Assembly: GCA_033060915.1 (NCBI GenBank)
Contig: CM065382.1
Coordinates: 3,619,001 to 3,683,000, forward strand
From: Euryodendron excelsum
Taxonomy: Eukaryota > Streptophyta > Magnoliopsida > Ericales > Pentaphylacaceae
Direction: 5' to 3'
DNA: 64,000 nt
In this document: positions 1-13,129 of the stretch, piece by piece
How positions within the stretch are numbered: the stretch's first letter is position 1
Layout of the letters: each line of letters opens with the position of its first letter
The notes under the pieces: generated by a model
Database searches by the model: none
What the model saw: only the letters and a program-made list of their open reading frames with translations
Told to the model about the DNA's origin: nothing
Program-made: the position numbers and the translations under genes

Positions 1-621
1 CATTTTTGTAAAAATTACTTTAAAAAGTTATTTTTAAAATTAATTTATAAATTATGATCTTTCAACTACTATTCAAACATCTCTTGTGAGAGGAGAGGGT
101 GAGTCAAATCAAATATCATATGCATGGGTGAGGTGTCACTACTCCTATTTTAATCTCACTCCGGCTCTTGTTTCTTTATTTCATATTTATATTGTAAAAT
201 GGAAGGTACAACGGCTCCAATTAGTCTAAGCTTTAGAGATTTTTGGTCGTGACTTAATTTTTTTTCACTTTTAGAGCTTAGAGCAAACTTGTCAAAGTTA
301 AATTGGACCGACTAACAATTTGGTTTAATAGATGTCATAGGCACGAATCAGATTTATATCTTAACAGGTATGTTATAATTTGTCGACCCCAACATAAAAA
401 CATAAAATATTTTGTCTCTTTTTACGATCAAAATATTTCATCATTTAATTTTTCTCTTTAATATTAACACATCACATTCAATACATATTTAAAAAAAAAG
501 CCCAATTACATCATTATTATCACTATCATACATCATAGACATCACGATAATAAAAAATATACGGGTATATCTATATATATATATATAAATCTAAATCATT
601 AAAGCAAAATGGTAAGATTAA

Positions 622-817
622 AGGGTGTTTAGATTGCTTTTTAAAAAAACTGTAAGCCATAAGCTTAAGCTAATTTTAAAAAGTCATTTATTTACACGGC
701 TTTTCAAACTTAAGTTAGTTATTAAAAGTCACTTTTTCAGCAAGAGCCAAACACGTTTTAAAATATTCATAAGTTTAAACTATAAACTACTAAAAAAAGT
801 CATCATTCAAACACCCT
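622..817. mobile_element. MITE-like element, hAT-type look
   Basis: A short AT-rich segment with imperfect terminal inverted repeats: AGGGTGTTTAGATTG on the left and, reverse-complemented, AGGGTGTTTGAATG on the right. Its interior is rich in AAGCTTAAGCT-like and poly-A/T sequence and has no coding capacity. This termini type is common in eudicot non-autonomous hAT elements. I could not find a convincing target-site duplication, so the exact ends are approximate. Confidence 0.5.
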
Positions 818-3800
818 CTAGGTATCATTGTCAACCAAAGATAAAAAAAAATTAGAAATAAAAAATGGGACGAAATAATTTCAATCTAGGGCATAAATCC
901 TATTCTTTATTTTATATTTTATGTTTGTGGTTGTGCATACAAAATTTCAAAATACTACTACAACAGTTAATTAGTGAAAAGATATAACCCTTATGTCAGT
1001 TGGGTCGGCGGGCTGGGCCAGTTAGCCTGCGCCCAAACTAGGTGTTGGTTACATTGTGACCTTCTGCCAAGTTACCCAAAACTTCAGGCCTCATGTCCAG
1101 CGAGATAAAAAGAGTCTTTTAAAACCCAAAATAAATAATTAAAAATATATAAAAGATATTTTACCGGAGGCCCGCAAGAGGAGATATATATATATATATA
1201 TAACAACTAATAAATTTTCGTTTGGTGGTCCTTGATCTCCACGATTTTTAAGTACTGAAATTATAGTAAAATAGAAACAATAGAAACTATAGAGAAGCGA
1301 ATGGTTGGATTCGAATCACCTCAATTATAACAAAAAATTGTTCTTACAAACAAACAAACGCCAAAAAAAAAAAAAAAAAGTCTTCTGTTTCAGAAAATAA
1401 AAACAATAGAAGTTAGTCCAGATATAAAAGTGTAACTACATTATTTTATCTCCTCATTCTCTTTGTTTGATCATATAATTTGTTTATCCCTCTAATTTGA
1501 GCAATTATTCCATGCTTTGGTCATGTTCTTTCGCTCACAATGTCCGTGAGTTTCATCTGTTCGACAGAGTATTTTAAATCCACAATAGAAGGCACACATA
1601 TATTGCTTTATTTTTTAATTTTAATTTATCGTCTAACTTACATATTTGTTTCTACATAAGCGATGAATCGATGTCCAATGGTCACATGCATATGCACCTT
1701 AAAGTTACCAATTTTAATGCAAATTTAGCCATATTAGAAAACATAAATGCTCACATGATACCTTTGTAAATTTTGAAATGTCTTGTAAACATGTGTCATT
1801 ATGCTATATGTTAGGCATGTCTTATTCGATTGTACAATATGTTAAAAATTATGAATTCTATACTTTCAAACATTTTGTTTTTTATCTTTGATATTACGAT
1901 TAGAGATATTCAAATCAGTTTACGCACATCTCAATAAATTTTCTTTCTAATTTAATTAAAAAAAATTATTTATATTAAAAATTAAAATATTCACTAAAGA
2001 TAAATCTTTCAAACAACCCAAGACATGAGTTAGCCAACATGGCTTCTTCGCATTTTATATGATCAAACAAAGCCTGTGATGTGTTTAATATTTATTTAAT
2101 TGCGAATGGTTAAAGAAATAATGCGTGAACGTTAAGCAAACATTTAAATCCATCAGTCATTTTTGACTATTGCCCTCCATTGATTAAAGTTAAAACCCAT
2201 CCTTCAACGGATGAATTTATGAAGAGGAAAACTTAAAAGTAGAGGGAATGCCAAGTACATACGTCTTCAGAGTGACCTTTCCACTCTCTTTGCCAAAATT
2301 CGACACGTGTAACTAATAATTGTAAGAAAACCGGTAACTTGCTAATACCGGTTGCTATAAGAAAACAATAAAAAAATCGAGATTCAAGTCGCCATCGCTG
2401 GTGAAGCTTCCGGTGACCATTGCGAACACTACAGCAACCCCAAGTGGAATCTCTGGTGACCGTTGGGAACACCCTGGTTTGCAGTGATGGCCGCACGCCT
2501 ACGACTCACCACCATCACCTCACCTCACCTCACCTCACCTCCACCACCCACAACGGCCGCAAGTGGGTTTCCCTCCCTATTCCCACCGACCCTTACTACC
2601 ACAACTACCCGTCGATCTCATCTCTCCCCAACCTCTCGCTTTCCCTCTTTTCCTTCTCCACCTACACAGTCGAACCACCACTAGAAACACACTCTCTCCA
2701 CCCGATCTCATCTCTCTGCGTAGCAACCAGAGGTGGAGAAATTCCTCTCGTCTCTCTCACTATCAACTGGCAAATGCAAAAATTTCTCTCTTTAAAAACC
2801 TCACCTTATTTATTCTCTACATATTCGAAACCATAAACCCTTTGCTACCTCTCTCCCTCTCTCCCTCTGTCCCTCTCTCTCTCTCTCTCTCTCTCTATGT
2901 AGCCAATTCAATGAATCTCAATCAAATTTGTCGAAGTTGGGAGAAAGCACTGGGGGCATCGCCGGTGGGGTGGAGAAGGGCACGGCGAATACAGAATTTT
3001 TGTTAGAAGCAAAATTTACATAGAATTATATAAATGACATTTTTTTAATTGATAACATAATTTTATTTATAAATAAAAAATAATTATATTAAAAATGACA
3101 AAAAAAGAACAGCACCTTACAAAAGAAGTACAAAAATTTTATAAAAAATCTTATGAAAAAGAATTTTAAAATTTTAAATAACTAAAAATATATGAAATAT
3201 ATATAATAAAAAATTAGTTAGAATTATGTTATTTATTTAGCTAAATAATAAAATGTTTATAAGATACATAAATTTTCTACTATAAATTTATTGATATTCA
3301 ATGGAGATAAATATAAATATTATTAAATTTAAAGAAAAATAAATATAAATTTTATAAATTTTAGAAGAACAAAATATATATTTATAAATTTTATAACCTA
3401 TCATTAAATAAATACTCATAAAAAAATTAAAAAAACAGTAAAAGTAACCGGGTACAACTGTCCACTAGACTTTTCTGGAGTCCGCCCTTCGGAAAGGAGC
3501 AAGAAGGTGGGGAGTAACAGCTATAGAGAGAGAAAATCTGGAGAGAGAGAAAAGTGATGTTAAAGAAAGAGTGTCTTATTTTGCTTTTCCGGTTGCCGGT
3601 TCATATCACTCAGTGGTATCCACATATTAACTCTGGACAGAGGGCGCTCGAAAGCGACTGTCATTGACGATGGTTGCTAGCATTCCTCAAAAAGTAATCT
3701 TCTTCTACCTAATGATCTGAAACGTGTTGATTGAACAACCCGAGCAACTAGGCAATTACAACGCTGCCAAAAACTGGAAGCTTGAGCACTAGCTAGGCTC

Positions 3801-5412
3801 CTGTAAATTAACTATACATGTGGAGTCTAATCTTGTGATGCATATTTATCTTATTATTGACTTGAAAGACGTTAATTGATATGGAAAGCATGAAATGAAC
3901 ATTTACAGTGAAGCTTCAATGTATTTGGCCATCTCTGTGGAACAGGAGATCCAGATAGAACAATGGCTTTTCAAAAGTTTTGCGTTAATATACGATAAAA
4001 CACTGCTCTCAAAAGTTTAAACAACTAGAAAAAATGACTCTTCATTGTCTTCAACACCCTTTCTTACGTTGTTGCATGTGAAAATGCAATCTTTTAAACG
4101 TATAAAGAAACAAAATACAAACAGAATAACTACATATGATGAAATTTGAATCCAATACCTTCTTCAACTTGAGTTCTAATATCATGTTTGAACACCAATA
4201 GCTTAAAAAACTTTTAAGTGTTCCAAAATAAGTTTAGCAATGCATATTAAGTTTTTTAACCATATCAAATGTCATTATATACAAATTTCTTGGTGTGCTT
4301 TTAAATCTTTCTTATACTGCAATTCATTTTGAAAAAATAATTTGTTATTTATCTCCCTAGTAGGTAAACAGAATTTTGAAGGATAGATGTAAGGTACCTT
4401 ATTCTGAAACAATTTTCATGTTTTAAATATGTGACGCCTAACTTCCTCATTATGCTAATGCCTATCCCTTATTCTATATCCTCTCATATATTAAGTTACT
4501 AAAATATGAACTATTCAGGGTAACAAGATGCCATGCCTCAGTTATTACCAGTCTTTGGTAATCTAAATCCTTCAATTATGATGAAAGCAAAATTCCATTA
4601 CTATTACTTTTCTTTTTCTTGTTTCTAATATTACCATGTTGGTGCTTTTTTTTTTTTTTTGTAGGCTATTGGGTGTTCATGTTTTCGGCATACTATTCTC
4701 TTGAATTTATACAGAATCATCATCTACATTAATTATGTAAATTTTATATATTATATAAATAATGACTGAGTACAAGAGGACATAAAAAGATCAGAATCAA
4801 ACTTGAGATATCATGCTTAGCATGAGGACAAGCCAATTATTGAGTCACTCCTTCTAGACGCTTTAGCTTATCAACCATACCAAAGAAGTGGTAAAAAAAC
4901 ATATCTAAAGCAAGAATCGATTGCCTCTAATCTGAAACATGCAGGGCTTAGAAGGAAAACAAAGGCATTATCATGCATTTAGCTTTGTTCTTGTCCAACA
5001 TAATTATGACATTTACTAAATCACATTAAAGTAAAGCCAACGTAGGAGAATATGAAATTCATTGTAGGGGAAGCCACATTGAAGTTGTGATAAAGGAGAA
5101 ACAAAGGGCCTCCTCCCCCAACTTTGTTCGAATCAATGCTTACAAACGCGTCGAGCTTTCTTATGTTTAGACAGGCAGAGATTAGGAAAAGGTTAAAGAC
5201 TAGAAAGATATACCAACCCCCATTGATATGCGTGTCCAGATTTCTTTTATTTCAGTACTGTAAAAGTAGAAAAAAGTAAATCATTGTAATTATAGATAAC
5301 CCATCTCTCGACCCTGTGCTCGAGAAAAAATAAACAAAGGTTAGAGCAAATCAATGAATAAATAATCGTATTTGGCCACATGGGTCGCAAAGCGTGTAGT
5401 TTGTTTGTGAAT

Positions 5413-5413
<1 letters not shown>

Positions 5414-5450
<37 letters not shown>
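5414..5450. repeat. (GA)n microsatellite
   Basis: An uninterrupted run of about 18 GA dinucleotides. It is a likely length-polymorphic marker, with no gene nearby. Confidence 0.9.
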
Positions 5451-5453
<3 letters not shown>

Positions 5454-5986
5454 TACGTGTATCTCTTTCTTGTTAAAAATCAAAATGCCCTATTACTTTT
5501 CTGCTTTTTAGAAAGGAAGAAGAAGGGTAATGAATGGGCATTGGTCTACCTCTTCTACAATGGTTAATGTTATATAATAAAATTCGTACAAATTTTTACT
5601 TAAAAGAATATTTATCATAATGACTATTGATTATAAAAATTAGTGGCAAATACATACATTTGGTTGTGGAACTAATATAAAATTTTATAAATTTTAGAAA
5701 GTCCAAATAAATTTTTTTGAATTAAAAGAGTCAATATATTATTTCTTATTTTAAATACTAAAAAATTGATAGGCCTAATATAATTTTAGAAACTCTGGAA
5801 GGCCGGGCCCCATTGGCCAGAACATAAGTCTTGACAATGTCATTACCACATTTATTTATTTATTGATACAAGGCAACAAGGGCAGGGAGGGCTAACTTGG
5901 TTTAAACTGTATTGTTCTGATAGAATTTTTATATAAATTTTTTAGATGAATAATATCTTTCATAATCTATACATAGAAGGTGTTTG

Positions 5987-6239
5987 GACGACAGCTTTAA
6001 GCTACAAGTTATAAGTTATTTTTAAAAAAAAAAATTTTAAGTGACATTTCACAAAAATTTGTAAAGTTTATAAGATTTTTTTCTTGTTTTTTTTGTTAAG
6101 TCAAAAAAGGTGAGAATGGGCGAGCAGGTAACCCCCTTGGGGGTGACGTAACTTTTTTAAGCAACTTTTTAAAGATGAGCTAAATAACTTTTTAAAAATA
6201 AGCTATAAGTTAAAAAAATAAGTTATGTTGAAACGCTTA
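5987..6239. mobile_element. MITE-like hairpin element
   Basis: The left end (AAGGTGTTTGGACGACAGC, followed by AAGTTATAAGTTATTTTT) pairs imperfectly with the right end (AAAAATAAGCTATAAGTT, then ATGTTGAAACGCTTAG). This gives a foldback of roughly 250 bp with no coding sequence. It resembles the element at 622-817 in its GTGTTTGG-like terminus. Boundaries are approximate and no target-site duplication was confirmed. Confidence 0.4.
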
Positions 6240-9200
6240 GGAAAAAAGTCATGAATTCAACATTTTGCAAGGCTGGTAAAACGTATCACGTTGTGCTCCA
6301 CAAAGTTTTTCCTTTCATTTTCTTCTTCTACTACATTTTTTTAAATAAAATAGAGTTTATTATATTATATAAATCCTAATTTTGAATATTAAATTTACGA
6401 GGGTTAAACATTTGTCGACGTGTTAGAATGAACACAGCATGAATCTCTCTCTATTCTAAACAGACGGCGGAGTTGAAAAACTATGGGTAGAAAGTCACTA
6501 GAAACTCAAATCCAATTGAGATAGTCTCTGTATGTATAATTATATATGGAACAATAAAGTCAATATAAAACATGCCTTATCTATATTGAAAATTTAGGCT
6601 GCTTTTGATCATCATCTTGCTTTTATTCAATCAAATGCTTTCATTGGTAAGACAAATTTAATTGAATCGCATTTTCTCCCAATTGTAAACCACATGGATA
6701 AAAAGAATCACTCGGTGCATGAGGTTTTTGTTATTGCGTGTTTGAAAAATTCTACATAACTCTATCCTCTACGTACGTGGGGAGATATTTTCTTGTTTCG
6801 AACTTATGATGCTAAAGTCATAATAGAGTAATTTTAACGATGTGCCAAATTCCCGTAAAGCAAGTAGATAAATTCACAAAATTGATTATAAGTAAATTGG
6901 CTAGAAGAATATCTTACGAAGAGACTTGATGCTATTGGTTTGGAATCTGTAATTTCCTTATCCCTTTGTTCCTATTGAAATAATGAGGAAACAGTTTGCA
7001 AATGTAAAATGGATTCACCTGATAGTGAAATTTCATCTTTGGGGTTAAAATAGAAAGAGCAATGTGAAAGTCTATTTACCCTGATTGTCACGCAGAATTC
7101 TGAGGGTGAGTTAACTTTTCTTTTTCTGTGGGTGATATAATTATGATTCTTTCCTTGAAAGAGACTACGGTCAGTGGGTAGGCCAACAAAGGGGATTTTT
7201 TTTTTTTAAAAAGTTGGTGACCTATGATCTTAGCAATAATATATAGAGGGGTATGTTTACCCTCACTAGCCATAAATTTATGTCCCTATGTTACCACCCA
7301 TGGGTTTGGGAAGCATACGAATAATTGGTACATAAAAGGGGGGGAGGGCACTTAAACAAGAACTCATTGATTGATCTACCTTTAACTGTAACGACTATGA
7401 CAAAAATGGACACTATCGATTTTGGTCCCTCTCTCTTCTCATGAAATTCAGATCCATCTGATTGGCGATGCAAAAGAGAAATACTTGTTATGAGGGAAAG
7501 TTGTATTCTGACTTTCTTAGGTTACATAGACCAAAACTTATCGGAAAAATGTTATTATTTTAAAAAAAAATTTACACAAAGTCCATCAGAATAATATATC
7601 AATGGTATTATTATAATTAAAAGTTATAATTATGAGTTTTCTGTTTTAAAATGAATGAATTTTATCTAACCACATCATTCTGTAATAAATTTGACATAAA
7701 TTTCATGTTAGATGATAATAAAATGAACACTCTCGATCTTGCTCTCTCTCTCTCCCTCTCTCTCTCTCTCTCACACACACTCACACGCTCATGAAATTCA
7801 GGTCCGTCAAATGAGTGATGCAAACGAGATATATTTGTTATTGTTGGGCTACAGGGACCAAAGCATGAGCTTTGGGTACTTCTCTTCTGAAGCCCACGAC
7901 AAAATTAAGGCCTAATCAGGGAAAGTCTACTCAAGAAAAATAATTCTATTACAGATCAACATATGTGTAGGTAAGCTTCTGTACATATATGCATATATAT
8001 AGATAGATAGATAGAGAGTTTAAAGACAGAGAGATGAGAGTTGAAGTATTTTTAGCTCAACTTACATTCTTCCACCACACACAAATTGACAGAGAAGAGT
8101 GGACTGTGGACATACTTTTGAAAACGAAAATCCAATGAACTAAGTGAATCTTTCAACTTCAAGCAGATACATTCATCGCACTAGGAAGAACAAATAAAAG
8201 AGTGGAACTAAGAACGCTTGTTCTAGATGTTATTTACAGTAATACCAATTATTTTGGAATGCTCATCATGCGATGGAGGAAGAACACAGCCGCGAATCCA
8301 AATCTCCCCATTTGCATTACTTTTTTCTCTATGAGAAAATGTAAAAATATCACCAAAAATCGAAAGCAATAGGGAATCAAAAAAGGCTTAAGTAAGAAAA
8401 CCCATGTTCCAAACGTTTTAAAAGAAGACGGACGTGTAGGAAATATTACCAATAATAACATAGAGCATCATTAGGAAAGAACTCTAGCAAGAGAGGTAAG
8501 GAATAGTTCTTTTTTCCTTAGACAATTTAACTTTAGAAGTTAATGCATAAAGAACCATAGGGGTGGTCCACTGATGGGCTAAGCATAATATTTCAAGTTC
8601 GATTTTATTGTGGACAACTATCCTTTATTCAACATATAAAATTTACAAGATTTGCGCGAAAGTGACCATATACAAGTTTGAGAGAATAGTCGGTCGAAGT
8701 TTTTGACATCTTATAACAAAAAAAGAAAAAGTTAATGCATGAAGATAGTAAGAAAGCACGTAAATGTTTCATATGGAGAAAAGAGGTGTGGCAATCCCAC
8801 TAGTTGTACCAAAAGAATTGATATGAATGTGCACTAAGGCTCCTTTTGCTTAGGCTGCAAAATTTATAGGAGAATTAAAGAGAGAAAATTGAATGCTTCC
8901 CATGATAGTTGGAAGTTTCAGGTGCAATTTTGACGGTAATATTTGGAAGAAAAGGTAAATTATTAAGCCCTAATGGAAAAAGTCTCCTGCAATGTTCAAG
9001 TGCCATTACTCATTAAATCAAATAGGGGATGGAAAGCACCCCTTTGGATTCCTGAAATTTCATTCTGGCCATGAGCATTCATGCTTGCAATCTTTCTCAA
9101 GTACTACCATATTATGTCAATAAATACAAAATTTTGAGAAGAATCTAAAAGGGTTGCTAAACCTTCCATTTCTTGCTGATGAATCTATCTTAGGTTTCTT

Positions 9201-9309
9201 TTTCTTTTTCTTTTTTCTTTTTTCTTTTTCTATTGGCCAATGGTTAGGAAGCTAGCCTATTCTTTTAATGGTTGGAGTATAAGAGCTGCTCAGTAACAGA
9301 TGAAGATAA

Positions 9310-9646
9310 AACCACCACACTCCTGGGGAGGAATCCACCATGATTGCATTCAATTTATCTTTGGTATCATTTACACAAATCTGCACTAGCATATCCATCA
9401 CCAAAATTAGAATATGCATGTCCTCTTAAAAGTTGATGATCTAGGTTCAATTTATTTAAAAAACTTACTGTCTTATGATATGTTTGGATATTAGATTTTT
9501 AGAGAGAAAGAAAAAAATAAAAAATACATAATATATGACCAGTTATGAATGATATTATGTGTAAACAAGTTTTATACATAATATGAATGGTATGAATGAC
9601 CACACTCCTGGGGAGGAATCCACCACGATTGCATTCAATTTATCTT
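9310..9646. repeat. 48-bp direct repeat with about 290-bp offset
   Basis: The segment ACCACACTCCTGGGGAGGAA followed by TCCACCAtGATTGCATTC occurs near 9312-9359 and again, with one C/T difference in that stretch, near 9599-9646. The spacer is AT-rich and full of ATTATACATAAC-like reiterations. The near identity suggests a recent local duplication rather than a transposon terminus, since neither copy has an obvious inverted partner. Confidence 0.6.
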
Positions 9647-10312
9647 ATACATAACATAACATGTACAAGTAAGTTTATCATTCATATTATGGTTTTATAC
9701 ATATTATACATAACATAATATGTAAGTTTTATATTACATGTATAAGCAAGTTTATCTTCCTTGACAAATCTAAAATATAATGCATGAAATTTATCTGATT
9801 TGTGTGAACAGTACTACCTTGCAACAACTCAAGAGCAGTAGCTTTGTAATAAAAAAATTTTAAAAAAAAGATGCTTATGGTTTTTTTGTTTTTCATTTTT
9901 TCTTATAATTGATCTATTTTATTACTGTAGCCCGACACCAATCATAATTTATAGGTTGATAGAAGAAGTATATATTAAAATTATCAGAGTTCAAATTGAA
10001 GCTATCGATGCTATCATCACATGATCATCATATATGTGTGAGGCATAACAAACATTAACTGTAATAAGAGTTTGTACTGTGTCTAGTTGGTTTTAGTTCA
10101 CCATGTGCTCAAAATTGGATCAATTAAAGCCAATCCTCTCATTTGTTAAGCCCAAAATAGGATTTTTCTCTATCGAGAATATTTTAATTTTGATCAGTTC
10201 AATTATCAATTTATTTATGAAGGCAAAAGTCAGTGAAAGGACCATACGCATTAAGGCATATTGTTGTCCAATAGGAAAATAGACATTTTTTATTTTTTTG
10301 CATTAAGTTTAT

Positions 10313-10894
10313 TGTGGGAGACAGCCCACGGTCCAACTCAATGAATGAGACCTAATTTACACAAATTAAAATTAGGCTGCTTAACGGCCCAAATTAGAGT
10401 TGAGGGATGGTTCGGTCCAAGCCACCGACCTCCTTCCCAACATGGCCCAAATCGTTAGCGGTCATTGAGCATTAAATGCAGAGTTGACCCACATTAAATG
10501 CGCAAGTAGCTTTCCACGCGACGTCGACGTGCACGTCTGGTCAGCCGCAATTCCCAGCGACGGTGAGTCAGGACCTGTAAGTGGTCAAGCGACGTCAATG
10601 ATAATGCCTACCCAATAAGTCATGAAAGCCCGCTAGTAGACCAATGTCAAACGCACTCCATCGATCACACTATAAATACCCAAAGTATAGAGAATTAGGT
10701 ATGAACAACTAATCCCAAGTATACACAACTTTTATTCATTTCAAGTCTCGATTAAGCTTGCTAACTTAATCGTCAGAGTGTGATCGGCCCAACAAAGGTC
10801 GACTCATTCTAACCTTCCTTTCTTGCAAGGAGTTTGGACTTATCTACGTAGGCTTGAGAATTCGACCCAACCTTCCTGAAAAATCTCACTTACA
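10313..10894 (+). mobile_element. Solo LTR of an LTR retrotransposon
   Basis: A 582-bp element that begins TGTGGGAGAC and ends CTCACTTACA, so it has the TG...CA ends and short inverted termini of an LTR. It is flanked by a perfect 5-bp target-site duplication, TTTAT, at 10308-10312 and 10895-10899. A TATA box (TATAAAT, 10671-10677) sits in the U3-like part, and the downstream part looks like an R/U5 region. No second LTR or internal gag-pol sequence is present, so this is a solo LTR left by recombination between the two LTRs. Orientation follows the TATA box. The superfamily (Gypsy or Copia) cannot be assigned from the LTR alone. Confidence 0.85.
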
Positions 10895-11013
10895 TTTATA
10901 ATACTGAAAAGTTATATAAGATCCTATATAAAGGAACATAATCCATAATTTCTATATTGAAAATTAAATTATAGTGGATATTATTAGCTTGGATTAAAAC
11001 TGATAAAATTTAA

Positions 11014-11210
11014 GTGTCCGTTTGAAAGTCCTCTTAGTTTTTACTTTTTATTGTGTATGATAGATGTGTGTTTTTATTTTTTATTTTTTATGGTCTGATA
11101 ATAACATTTATAAATTACCATTTTAAAAATAAAGAATATACCTATTTCAATATTTTTTTTTAAAAAAAAATAAAAAATAAAAACAAAAAACTTTTATCAA
11201 ACAGACTGTG
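11014..11210. mobile_element. MITE-like element
   Basis: The left end GTGTCCGTTTGAAAG and the right end CTTTTATCAAACAGACTGTG form imperfect terminal inverted repeats around an interior of A/T runs, about 197 bp in all. There is no coding capacity. No target-site duplication is clear. Confidence 0.5.
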
Positions 11211-12830
11211 AGGCGCAATTAGAAAGGTTAAGGGTAATGCGTCTCGTCTATGATTTTACACGACCATCCAATGGCTAGGATCATACGTACTGACACGTGG
11301 CGAGATTAGATATTAAAGCGGCCTGGACGTCCCTGTCGATAGAAGGACCGCCGCGTGCTACGCTACACGACATCCATAAACCGCTTTAGCGAAAAATAGA
11401 AAAAAAAAATTCTAAATATGCATTGCCCAAAATAGCCCCCACACACACCGTTCCAGTCCAAAAGCAAAAGCATGGACGGAAATTAATTAGTTACGACTCA
11501 TCGAGTGCGGACCCCACTCCCTCCTTTTTCACAAATTACACTTCAAAAGCCCCAAATTATACTTCAAAAACCCCTTCCCCAGTAGAAATTATCAAGGTGG
11601 CGGTCTCACCACATTATTGTGCTTAGGTAGTGTGAAGTTGACATCCATTATCTTTTGCTTGCGGCGATAATTTTACATTTAAAAACTTATCTGTTTAATT
11701 ATGATAATATTTAATTTTTTCCAAAAGTATTGTCTCTTCCTAAAAATTAAATTTATGATATTACATGAATAAATCATTACACTATTTAAGCACAATAACA
11801 TTGCGTAATGACATTTTAAATAATTTCTTCTTATGGAGATAATATGTATAAAAGAGGATAGTTTTTGATGGACTTCTAAACAACTAAAACATCTAATTTT
11901 TCCCTCCACGACTCTAGTAATTTTCTTCTAGGACAAATGTTTTAAGTATGCTTTATCTAGTTGTAGAGAGTATAGTTCTAAAAAATGACAAAAAATTTAT
12001 TAACATGTGTTTTGTCTAATTGTGCAAAGTGTAAAAAAATGTGAAATTTACAATTTTCAGCACTTTATAATGACATGCAAACAAAACATCTATATTTATA
12101 TTATATATATTATTGTAAAAGCAACATCTCAGCTTGATAAAATTTGATTTTTAAAGCTTAACACAATTGCAACTTTTCAAAACACCCTCACCATTTATTT
12201 GTTTGACATATGTCCTGTTTGTGAACTCAAAATATAAATATTAATGGATAGAATAATAATTTTAATTTAATACATCTAATTTTTATTTGTAAAAAATTAT
12301 ATGTGCCACTACTTTAAGTACTTATTTAAGGGAGGCTTTCTTGTAAAAATAAAAGTCATGGTTTTTCTCAAACTTTGAGTGTGGACCCTAGGAGCTCTTT
12401 GCAAGAATTTTCCATCGTACCCACCGTAATTATAGAAGAAAATGACCAGGAGACCCTCAAGTAAATCTGTCACCAAACTGAACTGTGGTTGGGTTCTAAT
12501 TTTGTGGTTTAAGAAAGGGCATTTTCGTCAATCAACTAAAGAGGTTTGTTTTCCGAAGCCAGACCATGCCACGAACGTGAGGCCGTTGCGAGGTCTCCAC
12601 ATCACGAGGAGTAACCACCACGTCCTTTGTCAAGATGAGTAAGGACAGTTTCGGTAATGTGAATTAGGCTCCTCGCGTCATTGCGGGGAGACGTGGCGAA
12701 GCGTCGCGATGTTCGCGATCTGAACCGGGTTCATTAATTGACACGTAGCCCAAGAACAGATTTAATATCTGGTTCCACATCGGACGCCAGCGTGGCAAAA
12801 TTGTCCTAGTCAGCGACCCTCACCAATTCC
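11211..12830. other. Upstream region of the DUF506 gene
   Basis: Non-coding, AT-rich in its middle and more GC-rich towards the gene. It contains ACGTG cores that could act as G-box/ABRE-type sites, for example GACACGTGGCG near 11291 and AGACGTGGCG near 12689, but function is not shown. No exon is recognised. Confidence 0.4.
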
Positions 12831-12837
12831 TTTAAAA
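12831..12837 (+). promoter_or_regulatory. Candidate TATA element of the DUF506 gene
   Basis: The sequence TTTAAAA lies in CCTTTAAAAGGC. A pyrimidine-rich likely start area (GCTCAGCTCTCC, about 12859-12870) follows roughly 30 bp downstream. Placement fits a leader of about 330 nt before the leader intron. Inferred from position only. Confidence 0.4.
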
Positions 12838-13019
12838 GGCCATCGTTCCCCCTGGTCTGCTCAGCTCTCCTAAAGCCAAAAACCTTCAAACCAAAAAACT
12901 CCTCATCTCCCTCTCAAGAAGCTTTTCTCAGCCCGGACGCCGGCGATCACTTTGCAGGGGAATTCGACTGCGTCGCCGGAAAATCTAGATTCCGGCCGAT
13001 CGTTTTCCGTATTGCCGGA

Positions 13020-13031
13020 ATGCTGATGTAA
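13020..13031 (+). promoter_or_regulatory. Minimal upstream ORF (M-L-M-stop)
   Basis: The first AUG in the presumed leader of the DUF506 mRNA opens a three-codon frame ATG CTG ATG TAA. It precedes the longer spliced uORF that starts at 13130. Such a tiny uORF would be compatible with reinitiation. Confidence 0.5.
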
Positions 13032-13129
13032 CGTTTTCTCGCCGTCGTGCACTTCGCGAGCTCTAACTGTATCAGCAAAACCCTAAGCAAAAGCGAACTT
13101 TTTACGTAGCAGAGTTTTGAAATTATTCC

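Larger units (their letters stand above)
1..10307. other. Gene-poor intergenic region
   Basis: About 10 kb of AT-rich DNA in which I find no credible exon chain. Open frames here are short, not conserved in feel, and lie in low-complexity sequence such as the CACCT-type and CT-rich stretch at 2510-2900. Visible structure consists of MITE-like elements (622-817, 5987-6239), microsatellites (TA near 1183-1202, GA at 5414-5450, CT/CA near 7738-7785), a diverged duplication (about 7400-7490 and 7725-7840) and a 48-bp direct repeat (9310-9646). I see no RNA gene. Confidence 0.6.

Noticed and set aside
2420..3006. Overlapping Pro/Ser/Thr/His-rich frames
   Set aside because: They arise from CACCT and CT repeats; no domain, no partner exons, and all three frames are open to a similar extent.
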